From the NCBI GenBank assembly GCA_020284085.1, contig JACEVL010000825.1, positions 531,001-595,000 on the forward strand: a DNA stretch of 64,000 nucleotides. The letters are read 5' to 3'. Of this stretch, positions 11,501 through 22,200 are shown piece after piece. The notes below the pieces were generated by a model. That model did not search any database. It saw nothing but the letters and a program-made list of their open reading frames with translations, and was not told the DNA's origin. This DNA comes from Aporrectodea caliginosa (taxonomy: Eukaryota > Annelida > Clitellata > Crassiclitellata > Lumbricidae). Position 1 is the first letter of the stretch, and each line of letters starts with the position of its first letter. The position numbers and the translations under genes were made by a program.

Positions 11501-11983
11501 ATGTATGGGTTGTGTGAACCTCCTGTCACGTGGTCACTGTGTAAGGACCTTGAGCAAGTCTGTTATGCACCTTTGTTCAGCACTATGTTCTGTCAGTGTC
11601 ATATGGTTGTGTGCACTTCTGAACTTTGGAAGGACTATATAAATAAAAAATTTATTGTATTTTATGACCAGGTTGGTGAAACAAATGGTGATATATCTTT
11701 GACGGAATTTGTGAGGTGAGATGACGAGAAGATGAACTAGTGGATTGGATAAGAGATTTCTGGATTTCAGTTAACATTTATGAGAAACTACATTGTGATT
11801 GACCAAATGTCAATGTTCTGTCTTGTTCTAGTGTCACTGTTTGATTTTTTTCTTTTTTAGAATACTCTCTTGATCCCTGTGTGTGAGCAGAACAGCATGA
11901 AAATCATGAAGGCTGCAGGGACTCTTGATCGAAGACAGCCACACAAACCACGATACGAGAAAGGCCGAAATAATACAAATTGA
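2382..11983 (+). CDS. ADAM17: ADAM17/TACE-like sheddase, 3' part of gene (9 exons)
   Basis: This is a membrane-anchored ADAM metalloprotease that, by family knowledge, sheds ectodomains such as TNF and EGFR ligands at the cell surface. Predicted coding exons: 2382-2502, 3058-3159, 3887-3949, 4937-5010, 8826-8965, 9964-10042, 10795-10883, 11294-11347, 11861-11983. Phases join throughout. The order matches ADAM17: disintegrin (CGN, then QCCNSLC), Cys-rich region (CDGNSSSCP compares with human CTGNSSECP), membrane-proximal domain (CRICC, PCPIGVCFNGVC), a CANDIS-like helix (SWRFIDIIS compares with FWDFIDQLS), a transmembrane helix starting NNIVGTVIV (human DNIVGSVLV) and a short tail. The tail is roughly 60 residues, shorter than in human. 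The catalytic domain and prodomain are not in the window, so activity cannot be judged. ADAM10 fits less well. Confidence 0.9.
3058..3159 (+). CDS. ADAM17: ADAM17-like exon: disintegrin, before AT-AC intron
   Basis: Follows a tttttgttctgttttag acceptor. It reads SDLHDPCCENCSIATAGK, then a Cys-spaced stretch ending SELPQC; human ADAM17 has CSDRNSPCCKNC here. No GT donor keeps the frame. Ending at 3159, just before ATATCCTTT, leaves two bases (GA) that the next exon completes. Confidence 0.82.
3160..3886 (+). other. predicted U12-type AT-AC intron
   Basis: The intron begins ATATCCTTT, the exact consensus of the minor-spliceosome AT-AC 5' splice site. It ends ...CCTTAACAGCTGCTAAC: a CCTTAAC branch-point motif about 11 nt before a terminal AC. 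Splicing these ends restores the reading frame and yields QCDGNSSSCP, colinear with human ADAM17. GT-AG alternatives nearby (GTGCGA at 3154, the AG at 3877-3878) introduce a stop. The rest of the 727 nt shows no other feature. Confidence 0.8.
3887..3949 (+). CDS. ADAM17: ADAM17-like exon: Cys-rich region
   Basis: A 63-nt exon following the AT-AC intron. It reads GNSSSCPKPPAKPDGVQCEN, matching human GNSSECPPPGNAEDDTVC in position. The donor is CA/gtaagt. An N-glycosylation sequon (NSS) is shared with human. Confidence 0.82.
4333..4390 (+). repeat. interrupted CA microsatellite
   Basis: Short (CA)n runs broken by AATGCATG and CTAAG, in an ADAM17-like intron. Confidence 0.85.
4937..5010 (+). 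CDS. ADAM17: ADAM17-like exon: GVCVNKTC region
   Basis: The acceptor is gtgacag and the donor TCAG/gtagaa. It reads QGVCVNKTCTSICEYNNKTQ then CACDS, aligning with human GKCKDGKCIPFCEREQ...CACNE. The base pair CA from the previous exon plus A gives Gln. Confidence 0.85.
5055..5556. mobile_element. hAT-type MITE, AT-rich, near-perfect TSD
   Basis: Ends CAGAGATGG and CCATCTCTG, flanked by ATGCTCAC (5047-5054) and ATGCTCAT (5557-5564). The interior repeats TAATTGATTAG-like words on both strands. 502 bp, in the same intron as the 6709 element. Confidence 0.78.
6709..7198. mobile_element. hAT-type MITE with perfect 8-bp TSD
   Basis: Terminal inverted repeats TAGGGAACAACCG and CGGTTGTTCCCTA. Direct 8-bp duplications ATTTTCAT lie at 6701-6708 and 7199-7206. 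490 bp, no coding capacity, in an ADAM17-like intron. The 8-bp TSD points to hAT transposition. Confidence 0.88.
7207..8825. other. intronic, one retroposon tail remnant
   Basis: Only a weak minus-strand SINE/LINE tail (ATATAGCACTAC...AGAGGTGCTC, 7743-7785) was seen. Confidence 0.45.
8826..8965 (+). CDS. ADAM17: ADAM17-like exon: membrane-proximal domain
   Basis: The acceptor is a tttccttcttcag tract and the donor TTTAAC/gtagga. It reads VELSCRICCRNSTNENDTC and later NTPCPIGVCFN, matching human SCKVCCRDLSG and KPCTVGFCDMN. It follows a 3.8-kb intron carrying two hAT-type MITEs. Confidence 0.88.
9265..9395 (+). mobile_element. SINE family 1, 5'-truncated
   Basis: Begins in the CGCGTAGGGACCCTGG core, continues through AAACTCCGATTCAGTGTCCG, the GGGAGCGCCTCTGAGTAG tail and GGTATAACAAG. 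Followed directly by (ACAT)n. Confidence 0.88.
9398..9476 (+). repeat. (CATA)n microsatellite at SINE 3' end
   Basis: About 20 uninterrupted units of CATA immediately after the SINE tail, consistent with slippage seeded at the retroposon end. Confidence 0.95.
9964..10042 (+). CDS. ADAM17: ADAM17-like exon: stalk/CANDIS helix
   Basis: The acceptor is ttttttcaatgttcag and the donor TTTTG/gtatgt. It reads GVCSKVTDMSLKRSWRFIDI then ISVAHF. Human has [20 protein letters not shown]. This juxtamembrane helix contacts substrates and membrane in ADAM17. Confidence 0.87.
10795..10883 (+). CDS. ADAM17: ADAM17-like exon: transmembrane helix
   Basis: The acceptor is tttctgcatttcag and the donor ATT/gtaagt. 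The reading VVFMKNNIVGTVIVLSLLVW followed by IP is a hydrophobic span closely matching the human NIVGSVLVFSLIFWIP. Confidence 0.88.
10930..11165 (+). repeat. minisatellite, about 32-bp unit, in ADAM17-like intron
   Basis: At least six degenerate copies of CCCTTAAGAAGCCAGAACAT plus TTATAAATTG. Confidence 0.85.
11294..11347 (+). CDS. ADAM17: ADAM17-like exon: start of cytoplasmic tail
   Basis: The acceptor is tttgttggcag and the donor ACA/gtaagt. It reads DRKRAKADQDGINWLRIT, a basic juxtamembrane stop-transfer segment. Retaining the intron would add about 21 codons before a stop, so a longer alternative tail is possible. Confidence 0.75.
11455..11665 (+). mobile_element. tRNA-like SINE family 5
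   Basis: TTGCTGAATGGGTAGCGCAC (A-box-like), then GTGTAAGGACCTTGAGCAAG, then GTGCACTTCTGAACTTTGG and an A-rich end. The GTAAGGACCTTGAGCAAGTC core recurs at 29960 and 56450 and resembles the GTAGGGACCCTGGGCAAGTC core of family 1. Confidence 0.65.
11861..11983 (+). CDS. ADAM17: ADAM17-like terminal exon
   Basis: The acceptor is tttttcttttttag. Forty codons end in TGA at 11981. The reading includes NSMKIMKAAGTLDRRQPHKP; human has SVRIIKPFPAPQTPGRLQP. The human tail phosphorylation sites further downstream are absent, so the tail is truncated relative to vertebrates or continues in an unseen isoform. Confidence 0.8.
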   Translation, partial: NTLLIPVCEQNSMKIMKAAGTLDRRQPHKPRYEKGRNNTN

Positions 11984-13116
11984 TCTGCTTGTTCCAAACA
12001 ATGGCTTGAAGCAATTACGGTTTTCAAGCTAACGTTGTATTCCAACACTCGTACATATAGACTTTGTTGATTAACTGGATTACTGCTGGTATTTCTGCTG
12101 GAATCAAAGTGAACTGGACCTGTTTTTATAAGGCTGCCTTTGGGACCCGTATCGAGAACTTTATGGCACAGTTACTTTTTAATGAGGTTGTTTTCTAAAT
12201 AGGTGTATACCTCTGAAGCTTCAAGATTCCATTGATTTAAAATAAGGATTGAGGTTGTGAATGAGTATCATCAATAACAAGTGAAGAATTTGGTTGGGTG
12301 TTGTTGACGGTTGACTTAAAAATGGTTTTGTTATTGAATTGCTGTTGTCCAGTGTGTGCTTCAGCTGAATGCTCCTTCAAGCTCAGGACAACACTTCTGA
12401 GGAGTGTTGTCTAAACAAGTGTTTTGTTAATAATTTGCTTGAAGCAACCGTCATTTGAGGCTTTTGGCATTATAATACCGGTAGTGCCTTAGAAGTCGTT
12501 GGATAGAGCGTGTGATTCTTGTGTGTATGGCATATTTGGGAAAAGTGGTAAAGTTTATATTGCTCAAATTGAAATAGAGATTTTAGACAATTTTATTTTA
12601 TGTTTAGTTATTTCATTTGAGTGTGTTTAATCGGGTTCTACACTAATCTTGTTGCTGTATTCAGTAAATATTGTTTTTTTTTAGATTTATACTTACTGTA
12701 AGTTTACAGGATGAATGCCTTTTCGCTAAGAATTGGTGTGATTATTTGAACAATGACGATCTTTCCGTTTTCTATTCTTCTATTTTTATAGCAATTTGTT
12801 ATGCGCTTATACATTTTGGAAGACCTTTGTTTTCATCTACTATGAAATTAAATGGATATTGTATATTTTTCAGATTGAATTGACTATTTTGATTCCAGGA
12901 TTTTTCATTTGCTCTTCATCCTGAAGTTGTAGTACTGTAGTTTAATTGGATAATTGTTTAAAGGTAAATGTGATCTGGCATTTGATGAGCATTTGCAATT
13001 CATTCTTTAATCTAAGCTCGGATGATGACCAGAAGATTTTATTGAGAATACAACTTGTTTTTATTTTCATTTTTAATTTATCTTGATGTTTTACCAATTT
13101 TCAGTGAGATAGTATG
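11984..13116. other. ADAM17-like 3' UTR and intergenic
   Basis: No repeat or second gene recognised. An ATTAAA at about 12844 is a possible polyadenylation signal. Confidence 0.4.
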
Positions 13117-13144
13117 CATGGATGTGTATATATACACATCCATG
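13117..13144. repeat. perfect 28-bp palindrome
   Basis: The sequence around CATGGATGTGTATA and its complement is a dyad with no loop, centred at 13130/13131, in the intergenic region downstream of the ADAM17-like gene. Confidence 0.95.
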
Positions 13145-13247
13145 GATGTGTATATCTGGTGTGATTATTTGCAAACCATCTCATGAACGCTAAAATATGT
13201 ACATGTATGCATGCATGTGTGAGTGTAGGACAATGTAAATACATACA

Positions 13248-13640
13248 GTAGTCGTAATCTCCAAACTCCTAAAGTGCCACTTGAAAGCAGTAGGTCGTAG
13301 ATCCAAAATTTCTCTGCACCACCCTAAAGCTGTGTCGGAGAGACCAGCTATCACCAGAGCTATATAAAATCATGTTCACTAGAGCCAGGTTGTTTGGTCA
13401 TCTTCAGTACCAGAGGTCAAGCTGAGGAGATGTTTACAGAGGAATGTAAGTTTGTATGGACAGTATGTCTTGCTTGTATGTGCTATGTACAATATTAAAC
13501 TTTTAGAGTATTACATAGGAAGAAACGTCTTTAAAACCGTGTAATTTTCGTAATAATTATCTTCAAACTTGTAAAGTGCCACTTGAAAGCTAAGCACAGG
13601 GCACCAGCTTATTCACGAGCTCTTCAGTTTTGCAAGACAT
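13248..13640 (+). repeat. two copies of a short interspersed repeat (family 6)
   Basis: CTCCAAACTCCTAAAGTGCC and TTCAAACTTGTAAAGTGCCA begin related units at 13258 and 13561, each followed by ACTTGAAAGC. Related pieces: 16565-16685, minus strand 55940-56020 and 61808-61850. Family nature unknown. Confidence 0.6.
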
Positions 13641-15498
13641 CTTAGGGTTCAGTAACTTCTGCAATTCAAAGGCTGTGGCAGGTGAACTTAGTGCTAGCGT
13701 GTTATGTAGAATAACAAAACGAGACTGAATGCGAAACTCGTCACATATAAACAGAGGAAGATCGACTCACAATTAATGTTCTCAACGTCTGGATCCATAT
13801 GTATGAGCAGATGAGAGGCGCAGCTCGATTCTGCTGAAGAAGCTGGTTCCCGCGACTTCACGTTTATGGGCTCTCTAGAAATTTCGAGGTATCGATTGGT
13901 TCTTCTCTCGGACTAGCTAAGGAGAGCCAGCTATTATTTTATGTAGCCTACAGACAAGGTAGTACGAGTTGTCTTTGTTAGCGCAAATTTAGGGTAGTTT
14001 TTAAATCGCGGTTCCGGGTCTGTTTTACGGTAGTCGTAATTATTTTTGAATTTCAACTTTTGTGTGTGCTAAAGTTGCGACCAATTTGGGTTGTGTGATA
14101 ATACACCGTGGAATAGAACACGTTGTTTAACGAATGGCGTGAGTTTAAAGAATACGTACAGATCACGATGAACTTTCGCTATTGTGAATTAAAAGCACAT
14201 CCGAGTTCATGTTTCAAATCTGACCCAGATAACCCGGGCAACTCAGACTAAACATTACTAAATAATAGTTGCAAGTGACTTAAGCAAATGAACGATTAAC
14301 AATAATAATTAACAATAGATTAACTAAGTATCAAAATTACGGGTTTATTATTAGTTAAAAAATCATCGAAGACCCCTTTTGACCAAAAAATAAATTCGTT
14401 GACTGCCATGGCGCACTCTATCGTTGGGATCGTTAGATGTGGAATCTGGGTGATATGTCATCCATGTAAAGATTTACAATGGCTTTGTGCTGTTGGAGGG
14501 TTTTCGTGTAAATTACTTGCGTAATTGTAACGTAATTATTTGCGTAGGTATTTACTTAGCGGCCGTTATTGGGTTGTTTCACCGCTGATGCTTGTAATTT
14601 GAGCACTGGAAATGAAATCTGAGTATAGTCGTAAAGATCTGACTTGACCAGTGGCATTTCCAATGTGGCGCCTTTAACCGCGGCCACCTGCTTAGGCTTT
14701 GATGCGTAACAGGGCAGTGGCTTATTATTTATGGCAGTCTTTGTTTGTCTTGTTAAAAGCTAATAGCTAATTTGCATAGCGAGGTAAATAGCATAACTCG
14801 CCGTATATTTCTTCCGGTAGTTTGAGATTTTGCGCAAGATTGGGCTGGGTGTAATCCGAAAATGGCCAGCGTAGGCTACTGCCAGATCCCAAGTTTATTA
14901 TCCAGTCCTGGCATACAGTGGTTAGACGAAGCTGCGGGACTACCACTGCCCTTCAGAACCTGCTGTGAATTTGAAAGTTTGGATCTTGTAACTGGCCTAT
15001 GTGAAATTACGATCTTTACAAAATGCACTGCTTTTCATCTGCTACCATTAGTTGCATATCCCTACCCAGTCTGCTGTGGTAACTGAAGGGTCTTCTTCAG
15101 AAGTTCCAGTGTAGGGCAGTCTTGAGTCCATGCACTGTAGCTGCCCCAAGGACTTGGATAAGCTATCAACCTACCTCCAAAGTTCAGCTTCTACTTCATT
15201 TAGGAAAACTTAATATTTCAACAGTTTTCAAGTTCTTAGGTGTCCAACCGCACTATTTATTGGCAGTTCACTTGCCGTTCTTTCACATTCACACTGCTTT
15301 GTGACGACATGCATAATAAATCTTCATAGTAATAATCAGTGTGATTTAACTTAGAAAAATTAGGTCTAGAGTGTTGTTTTATTTTGATTTTCCTGATGTT
15401 GTAAAGCAAATCAGGGCATTTGATGTTGTGCAAATATAAGTTTTAAAAACACAATTGCAAACATTGTCTCATCTGTTAAATTGAGGAATTTAAGGAAC
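13641..15498. other. intergenic upstream of PHC
   Basis: Should contain PHC promoter/5' UTR exons, but none could be fixed by eye. Short open frames at 14862-15304 look fortuitous. Confidence 0.4.
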
Positions 15499-15504
15499 AA
15501 TTTG

Positions 15505-15713
15505 GGGCAAGCATTTGGTATCGGGGTGCGTAAGTTTACGGGCGTTGGACGGCGTCTTTTGGCATGCTGCGCAGAAGGTACGATGTTTTCTAAAGACAAC
15601 ACTAACCCTGACCCTAACCGACCCTCAAGACCCGTAACGTTACCCTAACCGACTCTCACGACGCCTAAAATGACGGGAGAAAATACACGCACCCCGATAC
15701 TAAATGCTTGCCC
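15505..15713. mobile_element. 209-bp MITE with 27-bp TIRs
   Basis: The arms starting GGGCAAGCATTTGGTATC and its reverse complement differ at one position over 27 bp. AATTTG flanks both sides (15499-15504, 15714-15719). The interior has telomere-like CCCTGACCCTAACC words around 15606-15650. Superfamily not assigned. Confidence 0.8.
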
Positions 15714-16001
15714 AATTTGGTTTAAAGAAAATGCTATACTAAAATCACCATCAAATGCCTAATTGCTATTTGATAAATTCCTTTATTAGGAATGTCCTCA
15801 GAACAAATTATATAACCTGCTTTCTCTTTCAGCGTAAAACATTTAGTTCATTGCCTTGTTAGGGAAGTGACTCTGAATTTGACCTCAGAGTTTGACCACA
15901 CTGTGCCCTAAGGCTAAGGACAGTAGTGTTTTGTGCAGTTTGCCAGTGTTATGTGATTTTGTTACATATTTTAGGAGTAAATTTAGTTTTTTCCTATTTA
16001 G

Positions 16002-16249
16002 GTCTACAGAACTATATGGACTGAATGATGTCGAACCAGGGTAACAACAGCAGTTCGGAGACTTCCCACAGCGCGGGAACTCTTCCTGGGTGTCCAATGA
16101 CGCCATCCAAATCAGCCTCAACGCCTGATTCAGGCGCAGGTGGAACGCAGGATACTACCGATACAGAAAGTGTTCCTTGCTTGTCTCCAGCTCCCAGTTC
16201 CTTACCCTTACAACAGAATACCAACTCAAGTTGTGTGAAGACAAATCAG
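16002..16249 (+). CDS. PHC: PHC exon 1 (coding start)
   Basis: The acceptor at 16000-16001 (tttcctatttag) means a 5' UTR exon lies upstream, which I did not find. Two ATGs are adjacent (16025 and 16028); I take the first. The region is rich in Ser, Thr, Asn and Pro. The donor is AATCAG/gtgtgt, phase 0. Confidence 0.85.
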
Positions 16250-19200
16250 GTGTGTGCTCAATTCATGTTTATGGCCACAACAAAAATGCATGGAAAATTA
16301 GTTGGTCTATTGTGAATAAGGTAAAGAAGAAATGAAAGGCAAGGGAGAAGGAAATGACTAGGCTTTGGAAAGAACTGGCTAATCTTTGCAGAGAGTTGTG
16401 TTTTGATGAGGTCATTTTCTGATGCTAAATTTAAGATTCACGATGTCGAACGCTATACCAGATTTGTTATAAGGATAAACGTTATGGTTTGTGGCTGTCT
16501 TTCTGGGTAGAGCTGTTCTATGTTTGAGCAGTGGTAACAGGTAAAACAGAATTACTTCGAAGTTTGTAATGTAAACTTCAAACTTCCAAAGCACCACTCA
16601 AAAGCCAAGCACAGGGCACCAGCTTATTCATGAGTAGTTACCTGGTACCTGCACTGGGAGAGGCGCTATATAAATTGATAGATACAATACAATACAGGGT
16701 TGCACAGATCCTGGAAAACCTGGAAAGTCATGGAATTGGACTTTGAAAAGTTTAATACCTGGAAAAACGGGTGTTCCAAAAAAGTCATGAAATCTGAAAA
16801 TAGATAGGAAATTCATGGAAAATAGAAAAATCATTAATAGACATAATTATTTCTAATCATATTTTCAAATTTCTATAAATGTTGCATCGATAAAACAATT
16901 GGAAAATAGGTATTTTTTGTCTAAAATAAGTCTTAAAAGTCATGAAGAAGGTCATGGATAGTCGTGAATTTTTGTTTCATTAACCTTGTGGCAACCTACT
17001 GGTAGGCTTTTTGGGATGGCCATATATATTTACGTGCTTTGATTAATATGGTATCTGTTGTAAGCTTTCTTCAATAGGATTTTGTTAAGTACCACCTGCT
17101 ATCTTCTGTTTGGATAGGGTTTCCAAGCGGTGTCTTGTCTTACCGCAGAACTACCACAAACACACGTTGTCAAGAACCTTGGCCTGCAGACTGAACAACT
17201 ATCTCAGCAACAGGGTCCTTTGCAGCAACAGCAAGCACAAGATTCGTCTGCAATGCAACATGTAGTACAACAGGGGCAACAGCTACAACAGGGTCAGCAG
17301 TTGCAACCAAGCAACCACTTGCAACAGAATCAGCAGCTGCCACAAAATCAGCAGTTACAGCAGAATCATCAGCAGTTGCAACAAAGTCAGCAACAGTTGC
17401 AACAGAATCAGCAGCAGTTGCAAATGAGCCAGCAACTGCACCAAGGCCCACATATGCAGTCTTCTAGCCTGCAGTTGTCTCAAGTACAACAGCTGCAGCC
17501 GGGGCAGCAGAGCCAACAGCTACAGTTGCAACATCCGCTTCAGCTGCAGCAAGGACAACAGCTTCTTCAACAGCAACAGACACAGCACATACAGCAGCTC
17601 TTACAACAGCAACAGCAGCAGCAAAACCAGCACCAGCAAGGGCAACAGTTGTTGCAAAGTCAACAGCAACAGCAAGTTCAGCAGCTGTTGCAACAGCAGC
17701 AAAGCCAGCAGCAACAGGTTCAGCAACATCACAACCAGCAACTGCTACAGCATGTTGATCAGCAACCGCAGGGCCAGCAACAGCTGCTGCAACAGCCCAC
17801 ACAAGGACAAGAGTTCTTCCAACACCAGGGACAACCGGTCTTACAACAGCAGCAGAGCAACCAGCAGCAGTTGCATCAGCAGTACCAGCAGCAGATGCAA
17901 CATGGTCAACGTTTTCTACAGCAACCAGGGCAACATCTGCAGACACAGCAGCAGTTGTTATCGCAGCAACAGGGACAACAGCAGTTGTTACAGCCTCTGC
18001 AGCAGCAGCAACAACAGCTTAGCCAGCAACAACTTCTGCAACAGGTCGGTCAGCAGCAGTTGCTAAGTTCACTGCAGCCATCAGGACAACAGCTCTATCA
18101 AGCGATGCAAGCAGGACAACCAGGTCTGTTTCAGTCACAGTCGGGTCAACAGCTGTTGCAAACATCGCTTCTGCAGTCGCAGCCCAACCAGGCATTGATG
18201 CAACAGCAGCCATTCCAAGTGAACCAGCAACAACTGCTACAACAGCAGAGTCAACAACAGCTTCTACAGCAGCAACAGCTTAGCAACCTACAGCAACAAA
18301 TCGTGCTTCAGGGTGAGGCAAAACTTGTTCTGCAACCGTGCATTAGTAACTCTATATTTTCTGCACTACATAAAGCATTAAAATTCATCTATATGTTAAT
18401 ATATAGTGGTAAATTATGGATTTCATTTAGTTGTAAATTTAGCATTTAATAACGTTGAATATTAGCAGTACGGTATATAGTTTACTCTAATTTGAGTGAT
18501 TCATTAATTATCTGTATTGTGATATTGACAGTTTGCTGTTTGTCTGTAATTATAGTTATGCACTACTTTCTAGGCATGTATGTATATATGTAGATGCTTA
18601 ATATAGCACACTTTAGTACCTCTCAAAAATACTGCACTTACTAGCCAAATTGGTGTTTAAGTTCAGTAAGAACAAGTTCATCTGTAAGTGACTAATGCAG
18701 AGATACCTGGAAAAGTCACCAGCTGCAGGCTCTTGCACACTTGTAGAGCCCAACCAGGTAGTCCTCTCCATGGGTTACATTCGATATTTGATACCATGTT
18801 TAGAGTTCCAGTTCCATGTTACATTGATGCTGAGGAATGATGAACGAATGTACGAATAAATGAATGTGCAATACAATACAATGAACAATGTTTGCAACTC
18901 ACAGTTATTATGCTTAGTGAGTGGCACTCTTTAGCAAATCGTAGTAGATGCAGCGTTTGGTTGTCTCTTAGGCCACCAGACCTGTGTGGGACAGGCATTC
19001 GACAGTAGGCAGCCAATCATAGCGCCTGTCTGTGAGTGACAGATCAGTAAGTTAAAGCCGCTCAGTCGTAGAAAATCTCAGTGATTGATGGTTGACACCA
19101 CTCCAAAAACTTCATCGCTGCTGCTTCCGAGATTTCTAGATGCCTTGTACTCTGCTGCAGATGCCTTTTACGATTCTGGGACTAGAGACTTTCCAGATGG

Positions 19201-22200
19201 AACTCATCAAACTGGCATATGTGATATGTGACCACATGCCACATGGGTGTATTTAGCAAGGTTTTATTGGTTCTAACCCCTCCACCCAATAAATAATTAC
19301 CAAAAGAAAGTTAACTTTTCAAAACTTACCCCGTTCTCTGCTATCATGTCCAATAGAAACACCCTCCCAAAAATTGTTTCCGGCTTAACATGCCTGAAAT
19401 CTAAAGCAGACTTGAAAGAAAACGCTGATATGTAGACTTTGAAGCAGAAGTCTGAAAATAAAGAGAATTACTGGTCAATTTCTGCCTATGATGAGCCAAA
19501 TTATCGCAATGAAGAAGAAGAAGAGCTGAAGCCCGGAGGCAACCAGGTGTGAAGTGTTAGCGACTTCATTTTCTTAGCCTCGGCGTATGATGGTGGCTGG
19601 CTAGTCCTCTGAATGCTAAGTAAAAACATCTTGGCCGCTGGACTTGTGTGTGTTTCTGAAGGATATAATGTTAACGTTATGTTGTTATGATTTTAGCCAT
19701 TCAGGCTCAAGGGTCTGCATCTGGAGTCAATCTTTCCAACATGACCGGTCGGTCTCTTTCCATCATGCCAAGCGGGTCTTCGATTGGTCTGGTAAATACC
19801 GTTCCGGCAAATGTCTATCGTCAGATGGTCTCCTCGGTCGGTCAGGGTACGAGCACCACGACGCTGGCCACACAGATTTCCAAGAGCAATCCAGTTTCCG
19901 GTTCCCGAAGCCAACCGTCTCCGCAAAGACCAGCCGCGGTGCAGGTCATCCAACCACGACAGAATACTCCGCTGTTCATCGGACAGTTTGGTACGATTTC
20001 ATTTTGAGCATCTTTGGCTGAAAGTCGTCATTAAGCTTGGGCTGAACTCATCATTGGCTAATAGCTTAGCTTGGCACTGGTGAATGGAAGAAAGCAGCAA
20101 TAGTTATTAGTCGGGAGAAGAAGAAGAGAAGAAGAGCAGTTTCTTAAGCTAACAGATGTGGCCTTTGAGAGTCTTCAACAATTTTGTGCTATAGGCAAAG
20201 ACAAAAATGCCGCCCCTACTCATAAATGATAGCTTTTTGACGGAAGTGTCCATCATGTATTTTGTCGTAATTTGCACCCCCTTGAAAACTGCCGCTCTAC
20301 GCAGCCGCCTATATCACCTATACCTAAAGCCGGCACTGTAAGCTAGCCCTGAGGCAGCCATGGGTATGATGTGTTGGCGGCTTCATTTTCTTAGCCTTGA
20401 AATATGAGGGCGGGTGGCCAGTCCTCTCCCTCGTCGTCTCATCTTCCCACCGATGGTGTACGGTCAGTGTACTTATTATATCTGAGTTGGCTAGGGGGGA
20501 GCATGTGGAACAGAAATCTCAAAACAAATTCTGCCCTGGCGGGGATTTGAACGCCTGATCTCTCGATTGACAGTCCAGCACGCTAACCTTGCAATGTGCA
20601 CTATCGAGCACCCCAATAGTTGGAAGAAGCAAAGACTAATGGCAGAAAGGACCTAAAGTTAATAACAAAAAAGCAGCAAAGGCTACCATTATAGCAGAAA
20701 ACAGATAAGTCCATTAAGAGAAAAGAGTAAAATATCAAATGGCAGATAACAACAGCGGCTCATTTCAAGGGCTGATATTCGGGGTTGTAGATTTGAATGT
20801 ACATTTGGCTGGACATAAAATCCTTCTGCATACATCTTACTTGCCACACTCCTTTTCGGAGCTGAGACTGGACACTCGGTGTTCAGTAGTCCTAGAGAAG
20901 AACTGGATATCTTCCAACACTGGTCCTTGAGAGAATCATGTAAATTCCACATTCTGATGACACCTCCAGTGTTGAAACTAACTTACAGGTGCTTAAGACA
21001 AATGCCAGTCTCAGAAATGGTTGAAGCAAAAAGGTTCCCGATGTTAGGGCACTTTGCATGGTGCATTGGCAAGCAGAAAGGGTGCAATACTAAGGCACTC
21101 CCAGCCTTGCTTCTTTAGCTCCTGATGAGCTGTAAGAGACCCATTGAATGGTCAAAGCACACATGGACCCAGGTGGTGGAGATGTATCTTAACTTTATGA
21201 ACATTGGATTACAAACAGCCTGGACACAAGCCCACGACCAGGATGGCTGACAGAGTTGTGGAAACGGCAATGCTTCAGAGAATGGCACTTCACTCAAATG
21301 ATACGATAATAACGATGATTATGATGATGACGATGATTCTTTTATAGCTTATTATTTTATGCAGAAGCCATCATTTCCATTGCAGAAAGGCAATTTAACA
21401 GTGAATGGCAAGAACACATATGATAAATTGAGCTATAAAAATTTCAATTGCACGTACAACTATATCTGAATGTACTTGATATGGTCCATTCTAAGTATTG
21501 TAATTTTTGGTCTGGGTTTATTTTTTTATGCAGGGATGGTCTCCAATGGAGCCATCATTCCATCTGGTATCGTACCTCTCGCGCGACCACAGGTCAGTGG
21601 GTCAGTCACGGTCCAGGCGAGTGGCGCCCAGTCACAGATACTGGGCAGTCCGACACAGGTCCAGCTGACCACACCGCTGCTGGGCAGTGCAGGAAGCATG
21701 CTTAACCCTCAAACTCTTCAAGCGGTTAGTGTCTACTTGCATTTTTCAGTTATACTGTTGTTTGTTTTCAGTCCTTACCTTATGTCTGTTACCTTGCCTT
21801 TACCTCTGTTACCTAACCTTTCCTTTATTACCTGACCTGACCTCTGTATCCTTACTTTACCTTTATTTATCTCTGTTACCTTACCTCTCTTACCTTACCT
21901 AACCTTTGTTACCTTGTCTTACTTCTGTTACTTTACCTTTGTTACCTTGCTTTACCTCTGTTACTTTACCTTTACTTATAAACAACACTTGGATTAAACA
22001 TTAGAAGAGCAATGGATTTGACAATGACCAAAAGCAATGGAGATCTTTTATTAGACCAATATTATTATTATTAATTAATTAAATTTGTAATGTGTGCAAG
22101 GTTACACCAAAAAGTGAATCATCATCAAGTGGCCATATTCAGGGACTGATGTATACATTGTATGCATGTATTTATCTGGCTTATTTATGCGGCTCCTTTC

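Noticed and set aside
14862..15304. Short + strand frames as a gene between ADAM17-like and PHC
   Set aside because: No splice signals, homology or compositional support.
17464..17946. Long minus-strand Ala/Val-rich open frame (and one at 17170-17451)
   Set aside because: It is the reverse complement of CAG/CAA-rich PHC exon 2; such codon composition avoids antisense stops. No independent motif.
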